Assembly (NCBI GenBank): GCA_036346225.1
Contig: JARFIW010001104.1
Span: 6,908,001-6,972,000, forward strand
Length of the DNA stretch: 64,000 bases
Source: Platerodrilus igneus
Lineage: Eukaryota; Arthropoda; Insecta; Coleoptera; Lycidae
Direction of reading: 5' to 3'
Shown: positions 22,406 through 32,845 of the stretch, in pieces
Layout of the letters: each line of letters starts with the position of its first letter
Position numbering within the stretch: the stretch's first letter is position 1
Notes under the pieces: model-generated
Seen by the model: the letters and a program-made list of their open reading frames with translations, nothing else
Told to the model about the DNA's origin: nothing
The model's database searches: none
Program-made: the position numbers and the translations under genes

Positions 22406-22704
22406 TAAGGCGGCTCCGTGGCGTAGTGGTATGTGTGTGACTACTACGCCCTAGGTCCCGGGTTCGAATCCGACACGGTCCGCTTGAAAATGTTAGGCGA
22501 GCATTTTCGCAAAAATACACCCTCGTTCGGATGAGAGGTAAATGGAGGTCCCGTGTGTGAGTGTTGTCACGCACGTTAAAGATCCCTACCTTGCTTGGAA
22601 CAGCAAGGATTCGGCAAAATTCAAAATTTTCCAGGTAAAAAAAAAAAACTCGCTTCCTGGCCAATGTAGTACCTTCGGGTGGAGCATTGGAAAATCACAT
22701 GTAA
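22406..22704 (+). mobile_element. SINE-A insertion, full tRNA-like head
   Basis: The best-preserved head: A box TGGCGTAGTGG (22419-22429) and B box GGTTCGAATCC (22461-22471), then GAGAGGTAAATGGAGGTCCC, the CACGCACGTTAAAGATCCC block and a CATTGGAAAATC 3' end. Direct repeats TGTGGCAAAAAAACAGT (22389-22405) and TGTGGCAAAACAGT (22705-22718) flank it and are the probable target duplication, differing in A-run length. It sits at the left edge of the minisatellite inside the foldback-like element and is therefore younger than it. Confidence 0.9.
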
Positions 22705-22729
22705 TGTGGCAAAACAGTGTTGAGGCAAA

Positions 22730-24325
22730 AATAGAGTTGAAGGTTCAACTTAGGTTAGTAATAAAAATGTTTTACTACTACAACATAATAATCGAAACGG
22801 TACGTGTGCGAAAATAGTGTCGAGGCGAAAATAGTGTAGAGGTTTTAACTTAAATTATAAGTCGAATTGTTTTACTACTAAGAGAGAATTATCGATTCGG
22901 TATATGTGCGAAAATAGTGTTGAGGTCTCAATTTCGGTTAGTGTTTGAAATGTTTTGCTACTGTAACAAGAGTCGAAGGGGTACATGTGCGAAAATAGTG
23001 TTGAGGTTTCAAGTTGGGTTAGAAGTTGAAATGTTTTACTACTGAGAGGGAATTATCGATTCGGTAAATGTGCAAAAATAGTGTTGAGGCGGAAATAGTG
23101 TTGAGGTTTCAACTTAGGTTAGAAATCGAATTGTTTTACGACTAAGAAAGAATTATCGATTCGGTACATGTATGAAAATAGTGTTGAGGCGAAAATATTA
23201 TAGAGGCCTCAATTTAGGTTAGTATTTGAAATGTTTTGCTACTGTAACATGAGTCGAACGTGTACATGCGCGAAAATAATGCTGAGGTTTCAACTTAGGT
23301 TAGAAGTTGAAATGTTTAAGAAAGAATTATCGATTCCGTACATGCGCGAAAATAGTTTAGAGGCGAAAATAGTGTTGAGGTTTCAAGTTAGGTTAGTATT
23401 CGAAATTTTTGCTACTGTGACAAGAGTCGAACGGGTGCATGTGCGAAAATGGTGTTGACGTTTCAACTTAGGTTAGAAGTCGAAATGTTTTACTACTAGG
23501 ACATAATAATTGAAATGGTACATATGCAGAGATAGTGGTGAGGCGAAAATAGTGTTGAGGTTTCAAATTAGGTTAGTATTCGAAATGTTTTGCTACTGTA
23601 ACAAGAGTCGAACGGGTACATGCGCGAAAAAAGTGCTGAGGTTTCAACTTAGGTTAGAAGTTGAGATGTTTAAGAAAGAATTATCGATTCGGTACATGCG
23701 CGAAAATAGTTTTGAGGCGAAAATAGTGTTGAGGTTTCAATTTAGGTTAGTATTCGAAATTTTTGCTACTGTAACAAGAGTCGAATGGGTGCATGTGCGA
23801 AAATGGTGTTGAGGTTTCAACTTAAGTTAGAAGTCGAAATGTTTTACTACTAGGACATAATAATCGAAATGGTACATATACCGAGATAGTGCTGAGGCGA
23901 AAATAGTGTTGAAGTTTCAACTTTGGTTAGAAGTCGAAATGTTTTATTACTAAAACGTAATAATCGAAACTGTACATGTGCGAAGATAGTGTTGAGGCGA
24001 AAATAGTGTTGACGTTTCAACTTAGGTTAGAAGTCGAAATGTTTTACTACTAAGAGAGAATTATCGATTCGATACATGCGCGAAAATAGTGTTGAGGTCT
24101 TAATTTAGGTTAGTATTTAAAATTTTTGCTACTGTTACAAAAGTCTAAATGTTTTACTACTAGAACATAATAATCGAAACGGTTCATATACGGAAATAGT
24201 GCTGAGACGAAAATAGTGTTGAGGTTTCAAATTAGGTTGGAAGTCGAAATGTTGTACTAGTAAGACAAAAGAATTAAAAAGTGCATATGCGGAAATAGCC
24301 TTGAGGTTTCAACGTAAGTTAAGTA
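22730..24325 (+). repeat. Minisatellite, about 18 units of 80 or 100 bp
   Basis: Units begin GAGGTTTCAACTTAGGTTAG and contain GAAATGTTTTACTACT, an ATCGATTCGG or GAGTCGAACGGG variant, and GCGAAAATAGTGTT. A 17-bp block GAGGCGAAAATAGTGTT is present once or twice at the unit end, giving the 83/100-bp alternation. A higher-order duplication of about 354 bp is visible between 23231-23584 and 23585-23938. Open frames here are by-products of the repeat. Confidence 0.95.
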
Positions 24326-24334
24326 GTCCTTGTT

Positions 24335-24450
24335 TCAAAATGTCCTTGTGCCTAAACGTTTTTGCGCCGAAACGTCTTTGCCCCAATATGTTTTGGCGCT
24401 GAATCAGCTGCGCCGGAACGGTAGCGCTGAATCGGCTGCACCGAAACCTC
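24335..24450 (-). repeat. Right subrepeat arm of foldback-like element
   Basis: Units such as GCGCCGAAACGTCTTTGCC in inverse orientation to the left arm; the outer part drifts to CGCTGAATCGGCTGCACC. A second short run of the same units is at 25433-25487. Confidence 0.8.
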
Positions 24451-24927
24451 GTAGTGTTTGTTTTATTTTGTTTAAGTTATAATTTTTATCGTGCTTCATG
24501 TCTTTTTCTTTCAATCATTTTAGAATAACAATACATTTGAATACTTATTTTATTAAAATCCCTAATAATATTTTTTTTCTCAAATTATAAAGGATAGGTT
24601 ACTACACGAGTTATATATCCCCAATTTATGTAATTATTATAAAATAGAATCTAATAGGAAATTATTAGAAATCATTAAGAAATTACTAAGTGAAGTGCAA
24701 CAATTTAATACAAGGACAATTAATAAAGTTCATTAACAGTTCATGAAAATGAATGCAATACAATGTATTCCAGACGATAGTGACACTGTAGGTGGCAGGT
24801 GACAGACGATTAAGATACCGTGATTACTTAGAAAGTAAGATTGTAACAATGTATTAATGAATAGTATTAAGAATAAGCAGACATGAGATCTGCAAGTTCC
24901 CAAAGCCATGTGAGGGGGTAGTGACAT

Positions 24928-24935
24928 TATAAATA
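24928..24935 (+). promoter_or_regulatory. TATA box of solo LTR
   Basis: TATAAATA followed by GCCCGGGTGCCCC, 35 bp upstream of the initiator A. Confidence 0.75.
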
Positions 24936-24960
24936 GCCCGGGTGCCCCAGATCCCGGTAG

Positions 24961-24965
24961 TCAGT
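24961..24965 (+). promoter_or_regulatory. Initiator (TCAGT) of solo LTR
   Basis: Matches the arthropod initiator consensus; predicted U3/R boundary. Also conserved in the second LTR at 60356-60360. Confidence 0.65.
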
Positions 24966-25432
24966 AAGTCAAAGTATTCAGCTTTAACATTGCAGTTGCT
25001 TAGGCTACTCAAAATAGTACAATTAATTCTTTTTTCGACTTAGAGTAAATTTAAATCAAGTTTGTAAGACTCCACATTAATATCTGTATTAACCAAATAA
25101 ATTTGTTAAAAAGTTTTGGAAGTAGTTTTTAAAAACACAGCTCCCAAGGCCCGAACCTTAACTCACGTAATAATAAGATTTAATAAAAAAATGCTATTGA
25201 AATCAACATGCAAAAAAAATTATACCATTCAATTTCAAAGTCAGAGTTGGATAGCGCCAAGTGGCGATGGTTAATGTTAACTAAAATTCTTGTATAGGTA
25301 AATGACCGCCCATCACACGTCCCATTTTACATAATTTTTTTTGAAAACGTAAAATCTTTATTTGTTTCAAGATATTCAAGGTAAGAAACGGATATGAATT
25401 GGATGACGTCACATCTCCCACATTTTATTGGA

Positions 25433-25487
25433 AGAGCTGAAACGTCCTTGCGCCGAAACACCTCTGCGTTGAAACACCTCGCGGCAA
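25433..25487 (-). repeat. Detached foldback-arm subrepeats
   Basis: Three units such as GAAACGTCCTTGCGCCG and GAAACACCTCTGCGTTG, same orientation as the arm at 24335-24450. The solo LTR lies between the two runs, so they may be one arm split by the LTR insertion and flanking DNA. The adjoining 25168-25432 shows nothing recognisable. Confidence 0.7.
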
Positions 25488-26240
25488 CATTTCTTATGTT
25501 GCGGTCAGAAAGGGGAGGCGTCGCCGTGGATCAATGTAGTAAGCGTAAGACTACGGATCCCAAGGTCCTGGGTTCAAATCCCGACACGGCCGACTGCTTG
25601 AAAAATGACAGGTGAGCATTTATCACAAAAATTACGCCTTCGTTCGGATGAGAGGTTAAATGGAGGTCCCGTGTGTGAGTGTTGTCACGCACGTTAAAGA
25701 TCCCTACCTTGCCTGGAACGGCAAGGGTTTGGCAAAATTCTAAGTTTCCAGGCAACAAAAAACTCGCCTCCTGGCCAATGTAGTACCTTCTGGTGGAGCA
25801 TTGGAAATATAAATGCACGGTCGGAAAGGGGACATACGGTATATAAAAATGTAGATCATAGAGCCACCAGTAAAATTCTATGATTAATATTAATACAATC
25901 TCACAAGTTTCAATTTTAGCGAATTTGAAAACCTTCTACAGCAATTTTGAAGAGCCCGGGAACACAAATAGCTTGTACTAATTTAGCCTCAAGTGTATTC
26001 CCTTAAGCCTTTTTGTAATCTAAATTTAAATTCGCACATCACTAAGCATTAGTATTACTACATTATTCGTGCAATATGGATTTCCTTAAGCCTAAAACGA
26101 TAAAAAAGCCCAATGTATTATATGACGCCGCTATCGACTTAATTCCATATCTTTGTTAATGGAGTATTTAATTATTCATACGCGCTGGAGGGACTGCTAT
26201 GAAGCTTCCATAAAAGCTTTTTATGAAATTCTATCGAGTT
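25488..26240. repeat. Segmental repeat 2, third partial copy
   Basis: Shares TATGTTGCGGTC, GGGGACATACGGTATATAAA and the following ~400 bp with 5605-6010 and 16030-16430, but is more diverged and contains a SINE at 25517-25817. Homology stops near 26230 at TTATGAAATTCTATCGAG. Confidence 0.85.
25517..25817 (+). mobile_element. SINE-A insertion with target duplication
   Basis: 301 bp from GGCGTCGCCGTGGATC to ATATAAATGCA, with B box GGGTTCAAATCC and the conserved GGAGGTCCCGTGTGTGAG and CACGCACGTTAAAGATCCC blocks. Flanking 15-bp repeats CGGTCAGAAAGGGGA (25502-25516) and CGGTCGGAAAGGGGA (25818-25832) differ at one base. The paralogues at 5627 and 16043 hold a single copy of that sequence, confirming the duplication. 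Confidence 0.95.
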
Positions 26241-26850
26241 CAGATAAATAATGAAGCGGAATTTTACTCATGAACAATCAAAATCATGGAATTTTTCGAA
26301 ATCGTTTCAGTTTTATTACGCTCCAGATTTCATTACCTTATCACGTTATTCATAGTGGCATATGGGAAGTAAATTCTGAAAACCGCGATCCAGTATTTAA
26401 ATCTAGGTATTCGTTCTTTTGTAGTAAGCTTTAAAAGTGGAAAATTTCAAGAGAGCCAATCGACGTTAACTTTCAAGACAAACATGCATTTTTAAAGTCA
26501 AGCTGTGTTTTATGTAAGAGCATTTTTAAGCTGCTGGAGTTTACGAGTATTTTATTTGAAATTTACTACCACTGGAGTTATTTTCAGTAAGCTGCTATTT
26601 ACCTGAAAAAAGGTTAATGCGATTCTTCAAAATACAATGGCGATTTCTCGATATAAGGTAGTTGTGCGTCGCATACTGTATCCGTTGGTTCTGTTTTATT
26701 AGAGCACAAACTTTTTGTTATTATTCTATCGCTGTTTAAATGAATCCTTTGACAACCTTATTATAGACGTCTTTTCATATTTAAGCACAATGCTTACTCC
26801 CAACTCCCATGTTTTCATAGGATACAAATCTTGCAACTGGTATGTGTAAC
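26241..26850. other. Unassigned DNA
   Basis: No motif, repeat or frame that I recognise up to the zinc-knuckle region of the LINE remnant. Confidence 0.5.
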
Positions 26851-26854
26851 CAGT

Positions 26855-28935
26855 TGCTACAACTGCCAGCGTTTCGGAAACTCTGCAAAAGCCTGTCATT
26901 CTCCAACAGCTTGCGGTCGCTGTTCAAGTTCATATTATACAAAAAGTCTGCTCCCTTCTTGCGTCTACTCCACCATCCTTCACTAACTGCACTAGACCTA
27001 ACCGACTTCACGACCACCTTGTTACAAGCATTCACTGTCCTGTATATAAACAGGCACTCCAACTAAACAAGCTAAGAACAGACTATGGACTTTAAACTTA
27101 CACGAAGGCGGACGTTTGCATAGCTTCACCCAATTTCTACAATCCTAATCCTACAGATTAATTTCCAACATTCCATATCCGGTTTCCTTGAACTTCTCAC
27201 TCTAACAGGAAACAAATACTACATAGCTCTCTTTCAAGAACCACGATGAACAATAAAATCCCAAATGTCCCCTTCCTCCCCACCCGAGCCCTCCAGACAC
27301 CAAATTCACATCCGCAATATTACAACCGATTCCAAGATTTATGCCTGTTACATATCCTCAATCTCCTTACATCAAATAACCATAACTGATATACATTGAT
27401 CATTAGGTTACCTCTTCCAAATCTATTCATATTTTCAATACCACAACTACATTAACATTTACTTGCAAAAAATAGACAATATCATAAGCTCTATCGGAAA
27501 CCACCCCTACATAATTTCAGCGGATGTAAAAGCTTAATCCGCACAATAGTACAACAATCACAAGGACAAAAGTGAAAGACTTTATTCAATAACACCGCTT
27601 ACATATCCAAAATGCCAATTCAAATACTCTAACCTGGAAATCCTCTACTCATCAATCCAATATAGACATCACCCAGACCTCCCCATGCGCTGCACGCTCA
27701 ATCAACTCCTAGAATTTCAATCGCTTAATGCAGTCCAGTAATCACAATCCTATACCCTTTAGTATTCTCCGTAATAGCCTTAAGCGATCCTTTATCAAAA
27801 CCACAGCATTTAACACAATTAAAGCTAACTGGCCAAAATTCCTTCAGTTCCTAAGAGCGACAACTCCAAATTTCCTTTCACAGAAATACAAAGACATGGA
27901 GCCACAAACACTAAGATAATAACAAGAATTATATAAATGTGATCGCCGCATCTATCTACTAGACGTATCACAAGGAAACCAACCCCTTGGTGGACAAACG
28001 ACCTAAACAATACCAGAAAAGCCTTAATACTTACTCGACATAGACTCCAAAGAGCACGACGAAACCCTCTACTTATCATATTAAACATCCAAGTATTCAA
28101 AGAATCCTACTCCAGAGAACGAAACTTATACAAACACAATATCTGAAACGCTAGAAAACGACACTACCAGAATATTATTTTAAAACTAAATGCCGAGCTT
28201 TGGAAAACTTGTCGAAGACTTATATAACCACCAACCCCTTATTTCTTAATTTCACCGTTAACCAACCAACCTTGTACCATAAGCAACACCTTCTCTATCC
28301 TATTGGATTCAGCAATCCCGTCTCGGATCTCGGATGTTTTTAAGCTGCAACAGCAAATAGCAAATGACAGAGTAATACCTCCCACTACAGCACCAGACAC
28401 AGCACTACTGCTTGAACACCTAGACTCAGCAATAGCCAAACTACACCCCCTAAAAGCATGCAGTCCTGACCCAATTACGAATCTTATTATCCAAAAAGTC
28501 TGGCCGGTCCTCTGATCATCCATTCGCAAACTTTTCCAAAAATGCTTATCAACAGGCACGTTCTTTGATCATTTCAAAGAAACAACTACTACACAGATTC
28601 TCAAACCGAATTAACCCGCCGACGATCCGATTTCCTATAGACCTATTGCACTATCTTCCTTCCTCGGCAAGATACTCCAAAATTTAACTCCCACAAAGAA
28701 AAACACTCCAAATCAATATGACTTCATACAAGGCCACAGTGCTGAAAACACAACTAGATCTCTTATTTCTAAAGCAAAATCCTCTCCATACAAATATGCA
28801 CTCGCCCTCTTCATAGTTTTCAATTCCGGCTTTGGATTTCTTTGGTGGTCTAACATTCAAAACCAAATCAAACAGGCAAATTTCCCACGCAACGTATACA
28901 AAATCATTCATCCTTTCCTAACTGTAACGCTCAAG
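26855..28935 (+). pseudogene. I/R1-like LINE remnant (ORF1 knuckles, endonuclease, RT)
   Basis: A decayed two-ORF non-LTR retrotransposon. ORF1's nucleic-acid-binding end shows CYNCQRFGNSAKAC from 26855, a CCHC knuckle with His replaced by Asn, then ACGRC and a CPVYK motif near 27040. The endonuclease follows: NFQHS, then IALFQEPR near 27215-27245 (family QEPW), then IHIRNITTDSKIYACYIS. DFNA is degraded to DVKA near 27520. The RT begins near 28290 with IAKLHPLKACSPDPITNLI, then SYRPIALSSFLGKILQ and QYDFIQGHSAENTT. The palm motif corresponding to a D-containing block before WW reads FIVFNSGFGFLWW, so the catalytic Asp is gone. About 2 kb is far shorter than a full element, so large deletions have occurred. 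Confidence 0.85.
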
Positions 28936-30520
28936 ACAGTTTACCAATCATTTGTTTACTATCGAACAGTTGAAATTCAGAAACTTACCTAAAATTATAC
29001 TTCGACCTCATGTTTCTACAAAACGTATTCCCGCTGATTTACTTTCAAAGGGTATTTTACCCGAGTATTTAGTCAACTCATTTTGTGGTGGAATGGCACC
29101 ACGTGGCTTGCCGAACCTGGTAGTACCTGGTCAGAAACTGTTTCGCTTACAGGCGAGCTACCCGAATTAAAAACCATATATGTTGCTTAGTTGCGTCCAC
29201 AGAAATAATATTTTTTTATGAATATTTAAAATATTCCTTCATGTTACGTTCAATGGCATACTGTTTACGATTTATTCGCAACTGTCGCACCCTTGAAAAT
29301 GATTGAGTGATAGGATTACTCGCAGTAGATGAGGTTACACGGTCTGATGCAGCTCGTTAAGCTGTCCCAATGTGATACTTTCAAGGAAGAACTCACGCTG
29401 CTTAGAAAAAAATCAATCCATTACAACGTGTGGTCAAATTTTGCCTTTAAACCCATTTTTGGATGCCCTGGGTATTATTCGTGTAGGTGGACGTTTACAG
29501 ATTTCGCCTTATTCCTTGGAAAACAAGCTTCTTATACTTCAGTTTGGCAAACATAGATTATCTTACCTTATAGTATCACAAGAGCACATACGATTATTAT
29601 ATGCAGTACCTCAATTATTGCAATCCACATTGAGGGAACGGTTTTAGATCATTTCCGGTCGAAGTTCGTGTAGTAAAATCGCTAGAAACTGTATATCCTG
29701 TTTTCGCAGCTCTTCGAAAGTATTAAATTCTTTTATGAGCAATTTACCCTCATTAACTGTAAATCCGTGTCTTCCATTTTAAACAACAGGAGTAAATAAA
29801 AGGGGTCGTGGATCTAAAACTTTAAAGGCATACGTATATGTATTTGTATGTTTTGTAACAAGAGCAATTGACCTTGAATTAGTCACTAGTCTAACTACTG
29901 AACTACACTCCGGCGTTTTACTGCTCGTCGTGAAAACCTTTAAATAGATTGTCTGATAATGGTACCAATTTTGATGGTTCCAAGCACGAATTACAAGAAT
30001 TAAGAAAATGTTTAAATGGCAATAAGTCTACTTTGAATGAATTAACTACTTCAAATGAAATCAATAGGAACTTCGTACGGCAAGTTCTCCACATTTTGGG
30101 GAAATTTGGGAAGCTGGCGTGAAGTCAATAAATCACCCTCTTAAGAGAGTTGCTGGTAATTCATTACTAACTTTCGAAGAGCTTACCACATTACTTTCAC
30201 AAGTGGAAGCAGTTTATAATTCCAGACCTTTGTCACTCTTATCAAATGATCCAAATGACCTTAACCCTTTAACTCCGTCGCATTTTTTGATTGGACCACC
30301 AACAACCTGCATACCGGATTATTGCTTCAATGACATTTCATTTAACGTATTCAACAAATACAACATTGCTGGGCTCGTTGGAGCAAGGACTGCATTGGTA
30401 AACTACAGATTCAGATGAAACGGCTTAAGAATCAACCTTCGTTAATCAAAAACCAAATGGTCCTCATTAAGGATGATTGCATCCCCCCGTTGTAACATGT
30501 CAATTCACTGTTCTCAAGCC
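28936..30520 (+). pseudogene. BEL/Pao retrotransposon pol remnant (RNase H-integrase)
   Basis: Starts at EIQKLT and RHVSTK-like sequence, then PADLLSKGILPEYLVNS, a shift, and WLAEPGSTWSETVSLTGELP. Integrase-side blocks follow: AYCLRFIRNCRTL (near 29260), NPFLDALGIIRVGGRLQ (near 29445), a QEH zinc-region, NCISCF, and YVYVFVCFVTRAIDLELV. The first catalytic Asp region is degraded (VNKRGR where the family has VDY-G), SDNGTNF is intact near 29952, and HFGEIWEAGVKS keeps the Glu near 30100. The last block, LLTFEELTTLLSQVEAVYN to LTPSHFLIGP, is a clean 99-codon frame (30119-30418). It breaks off at VLIKDD plus PPL near 30495. No LTRs were identified. The order and motifs are distinctive for BEL/Pao. 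Confidence 0.92.
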
Positions 30521-32210
30521 ATGTTACATTGTGGTCCCATTTCCTTCAATATAAAAGCATTATTCGTCTTAATTTTATACTAATACCGTTTACAATCACA
30601 AGTCAGTTTTGATATGTGTAACAATTCCCTTTAGTATTATTAAATAATACACTATATATATCCATCTTTAGTTTTAATTTAATATTCTTTCTTTTGTATA
30701 AATAATATAAATAATTAAGATCAAATATAATTTTTCTATTAGTAAACCTTTGAATAATGTCCATAAATACACAACTGGTGTATATATGAATTTGTCATTC
30801 AGGATAGTTTTCTTTTGTCCCTCTCTCAAAATATGGGGTTATCTTTAAACCAGAACAAATTTTCGTTTGTCTTCATATCTAACGGTCTTTTGAACACATG
30901 CCGTTTCCTGATGAAGATGTCCTTTCTAAGGACATGATGTCGTACCTGGTATGTAAAAGGTGCCTTGTCTTTTATTCTTGTTAGAATACATAAATATCGT
31001 TTTAGAATACGAGCAAAATGCTTATGAAGAGAGCCTACCTGAATAACCCGTTCAAAATATTAATAAATGGTAAGCTGATTATAGATAAATTTTTAGACTG
31101 TTCCTCGTGGCGTATTGCAATATTTCGTTTTTGTAACACGTTTATTTTCTAGGGTCCTCCCGTAACATATCCTTGGATGGCATATCATCCAGTAGCATAT
31201 TCCTTTGGTGAAGTATCTAATTATCTATGCTAGGCTATCTGAGCAAATTTTAAGACATTCCTTTTGAAATAAATATTTTGCTAGGAAATTCCAAAATCTA
31301 AGGTAAAATGATTTTTAAGAATACCCTAAGGAACTGTATCAAAATACCATGAAAATAAGAAAAGCCTATGCTAATCAGGTTTATCTTATTGTATTTGATG
31401 AAATTTCTTAGGACGTTAATTCAATACCTAATACTCCATAAAAGAATAACGATTCGCGTGCTATGTGAAGGCTGACGTTGTCAAGATAAGAAAAAAACAT
31501 TCGTTGATTTGGATTACGCCCTCTTATTCCATTGTGGTGTTCGACACACGCAGTTTTGTTATCCTCTGAAGTTATGGTTGCTAAATATCTAGTTACGGAA
31601 TGGCCATTTTATAGCACCACTGCATGAAAGAACAACCTTGTTGGTTTTTACAAACTTTGAAATATCGTAGCGGTAGACTACAGTGGCTTTCGGACTTGCG
31701 TAGATATGTACAACGAAGCTAGACTACATTTAAGCGACCTAGGTTGTCTTCAACACTTCCTTTTATTATTGGAGGCGACTCGTTCACTTTTTTGCGAATT
31801 GTGTGATTGCGTGAGGTATTCAGCAACAATAAAACTTGCACGAATTCAAAATACCATGTAAAATCGTATGTCTTTATTGTTAAATTTGTACAACCTGGAT
31901 TGTCCGCAATATATATGTGCATTATTTGACGCGACTCTTCATACACTTCTATCAAATTCTGCAGGTATTTAATAAGCGTTTCAAATTCCCAATAGGTCAT
32001 TGGCTACGAAGCAAAATATCCTTTACCTGCAAATTACTTTTTTGCGAGAACCAAGGAATGTAGCGATTTTTAGTTAGTGTGACAATACTCACACTTGCGT
32101 CCTACATTATTGCTCCATCCGAAAGTATGCTCTTCTACCGTATCAAAAATCGAACCAAGAACCTTTAGATTAGTAGACGCACGCAAATGTAATTAATCTG
32201 CGGAGTTGCC
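30521..32210. other. Unassigned AT-rich DNA
   Basis: Only short frames. A hairpin-capable TGTCCTTTCTAAGGACA lies near 30918-30934. A 93-codon minus-strand frame at 31719-32000 has no family resemblance. No RNA gene seen. Confidence 0.5.
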
Positions 32211-32398
32211 GGTAGGGCGGTTCTGTGGCTTAGTTGGTTCGTGCGTGACTAAAAAGACCAAGTTCTTGGATTCGATTCCCGAGCAGCCCACTTGAAAACT
32301 GTAGTGCAAGCATTTTTCACAAAAATTCGCCCTTGTTCGGATGAACTTTCATGTTTAGGTTTAATAATTATGCACAAGTGGATTGAAAATGTAAATGA
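32211..32398 (+). mobile_element. SINE-A insertion, internally deleted
   Basis: A box TGGCTTAGTTGG (32226-32237) and B box GGATTCGATTCC (32268-32279) are preserved, followed by CATTTTTCACAAAAATTCGC and TTGTTCGGATGAA. The CACGCACGTTAAAGATCCC block is missing and the 3' end resumes at GATTGAAAATGTAAATG. An old copy. Confidence 0.8.
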
Positions 32399-32506
32399 TG
32401 GGTCTATTTATGTAATAGGAAATTAATCAAAATGACAGTAATTATTTTGCTGGGCTAAATTAGCAATAGAAGTAAGTAGTGTATAATTTTTATAGGCAAG
32501 CTCTAT

Positions 32507-32845
32507 TAGTAAAAGTATTGTTGGTAAAAGAATTAAAATTTAGTATTTTGGAATAAACAATAAAATGATGTAACAGAAAAGCTGGTATTTAGCTGTATTC
32601 CATGTTAGACATTAAAGACATTTCCAGAATTTGGGATTTTAATGTCAGGTAATTTAATATGGGAAATAGAAAATTTTGGGATGATAATTTTATTGATAGA
32701 TGAAATTTAAAGTCTTTTAGCAATACCTTGACACGTTGAAATCAACAAATTAGGTTTTTTTTTTGTATATTTGTATTTATGCTGCAACTACTCGATCCCA
32801 ATAGAGCTGAAGTATAAATGGAATTTTAATTGCATTTATTTAGGA
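32507..32845 (+). repeat. Direct repeat pair, left member
   Basis: About 335 bp beginning AAGTATTGTTGGTAAAAG and ending GCATTTATTTAGGAAC; recurs at 33802-34125 with moderate divergence. The members bracket about 960 bp. Confidence 0.9.

Larger units (their letters stand above)
22176..24450. mobile_element. Foldback-like element: subrepeat arms around a minisatellite
   Basis: The left arm (22176-22335) is about ten imperfect units of GGGACGTTTCGGCRCA. The right arm (24335-24450) reads as its reverse complement, with GCGCCGAAACGTCTTTGCC-type units. Between them is an 80/100-bp minisatellite array. Inverted arms built of short subrepeats with internal satellite-like DNA are typical of foldback-type non-autonomous DNA elements; superfamily cannot be assigned. 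More units of the same kind occur outside at 25433-25487, so the true outer edge is uncertain. No coding capacity. Confidence 0.65.
24609..25163 (+). mobile_element. Solo LTR, Ty3/gypsy-like (copy 1)
   Basis: The 555-bp segment starts AGTTAT and ends TTAACT, giving short inverted termini AGTTA/TAACT, and is flanked by perfect 4-bp repeats CACG (24605-24608, 25164-25167). A TATA box, a TCAGT initiator and an AATAAA signal (25096-25101) are in LTR order. The related LTR at 59996-60556 shares long blocks such as GAATAAGCAGACATGAGATC and CCATGTGAGGGGGTAG. No internal element sequence is present, so this is the product of LTR-LTR recombination. Confidence 0.93.

Noticed and set aside
22406..22480. 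Functional tRNA gene
   Set aside because: A and B boxes are present but the acceptor stem does not close and the sequence continues into a SINE body with target duplications.
23231..23812. Repeated frames of 75-100 codons
   Set aside because: By-products of the 80/100-bp minisatellite and its 354-bp higher-order repeat.
22176..24325. CRISPR-like regular spacing of repeats
   Set aside because: Units are contiguous tandem repeats without unique spacers, in eukaryotic DNA.
30910..30965. Hammerhead-ribozyme-like CTGATGA with a TGTCCTT/AAGGACA hairpin
   Set aside because: The conserved GAAA after stem II is absent and stem III is not convincing. Chance resemblance is more likely; a covariance-model scan would decide.
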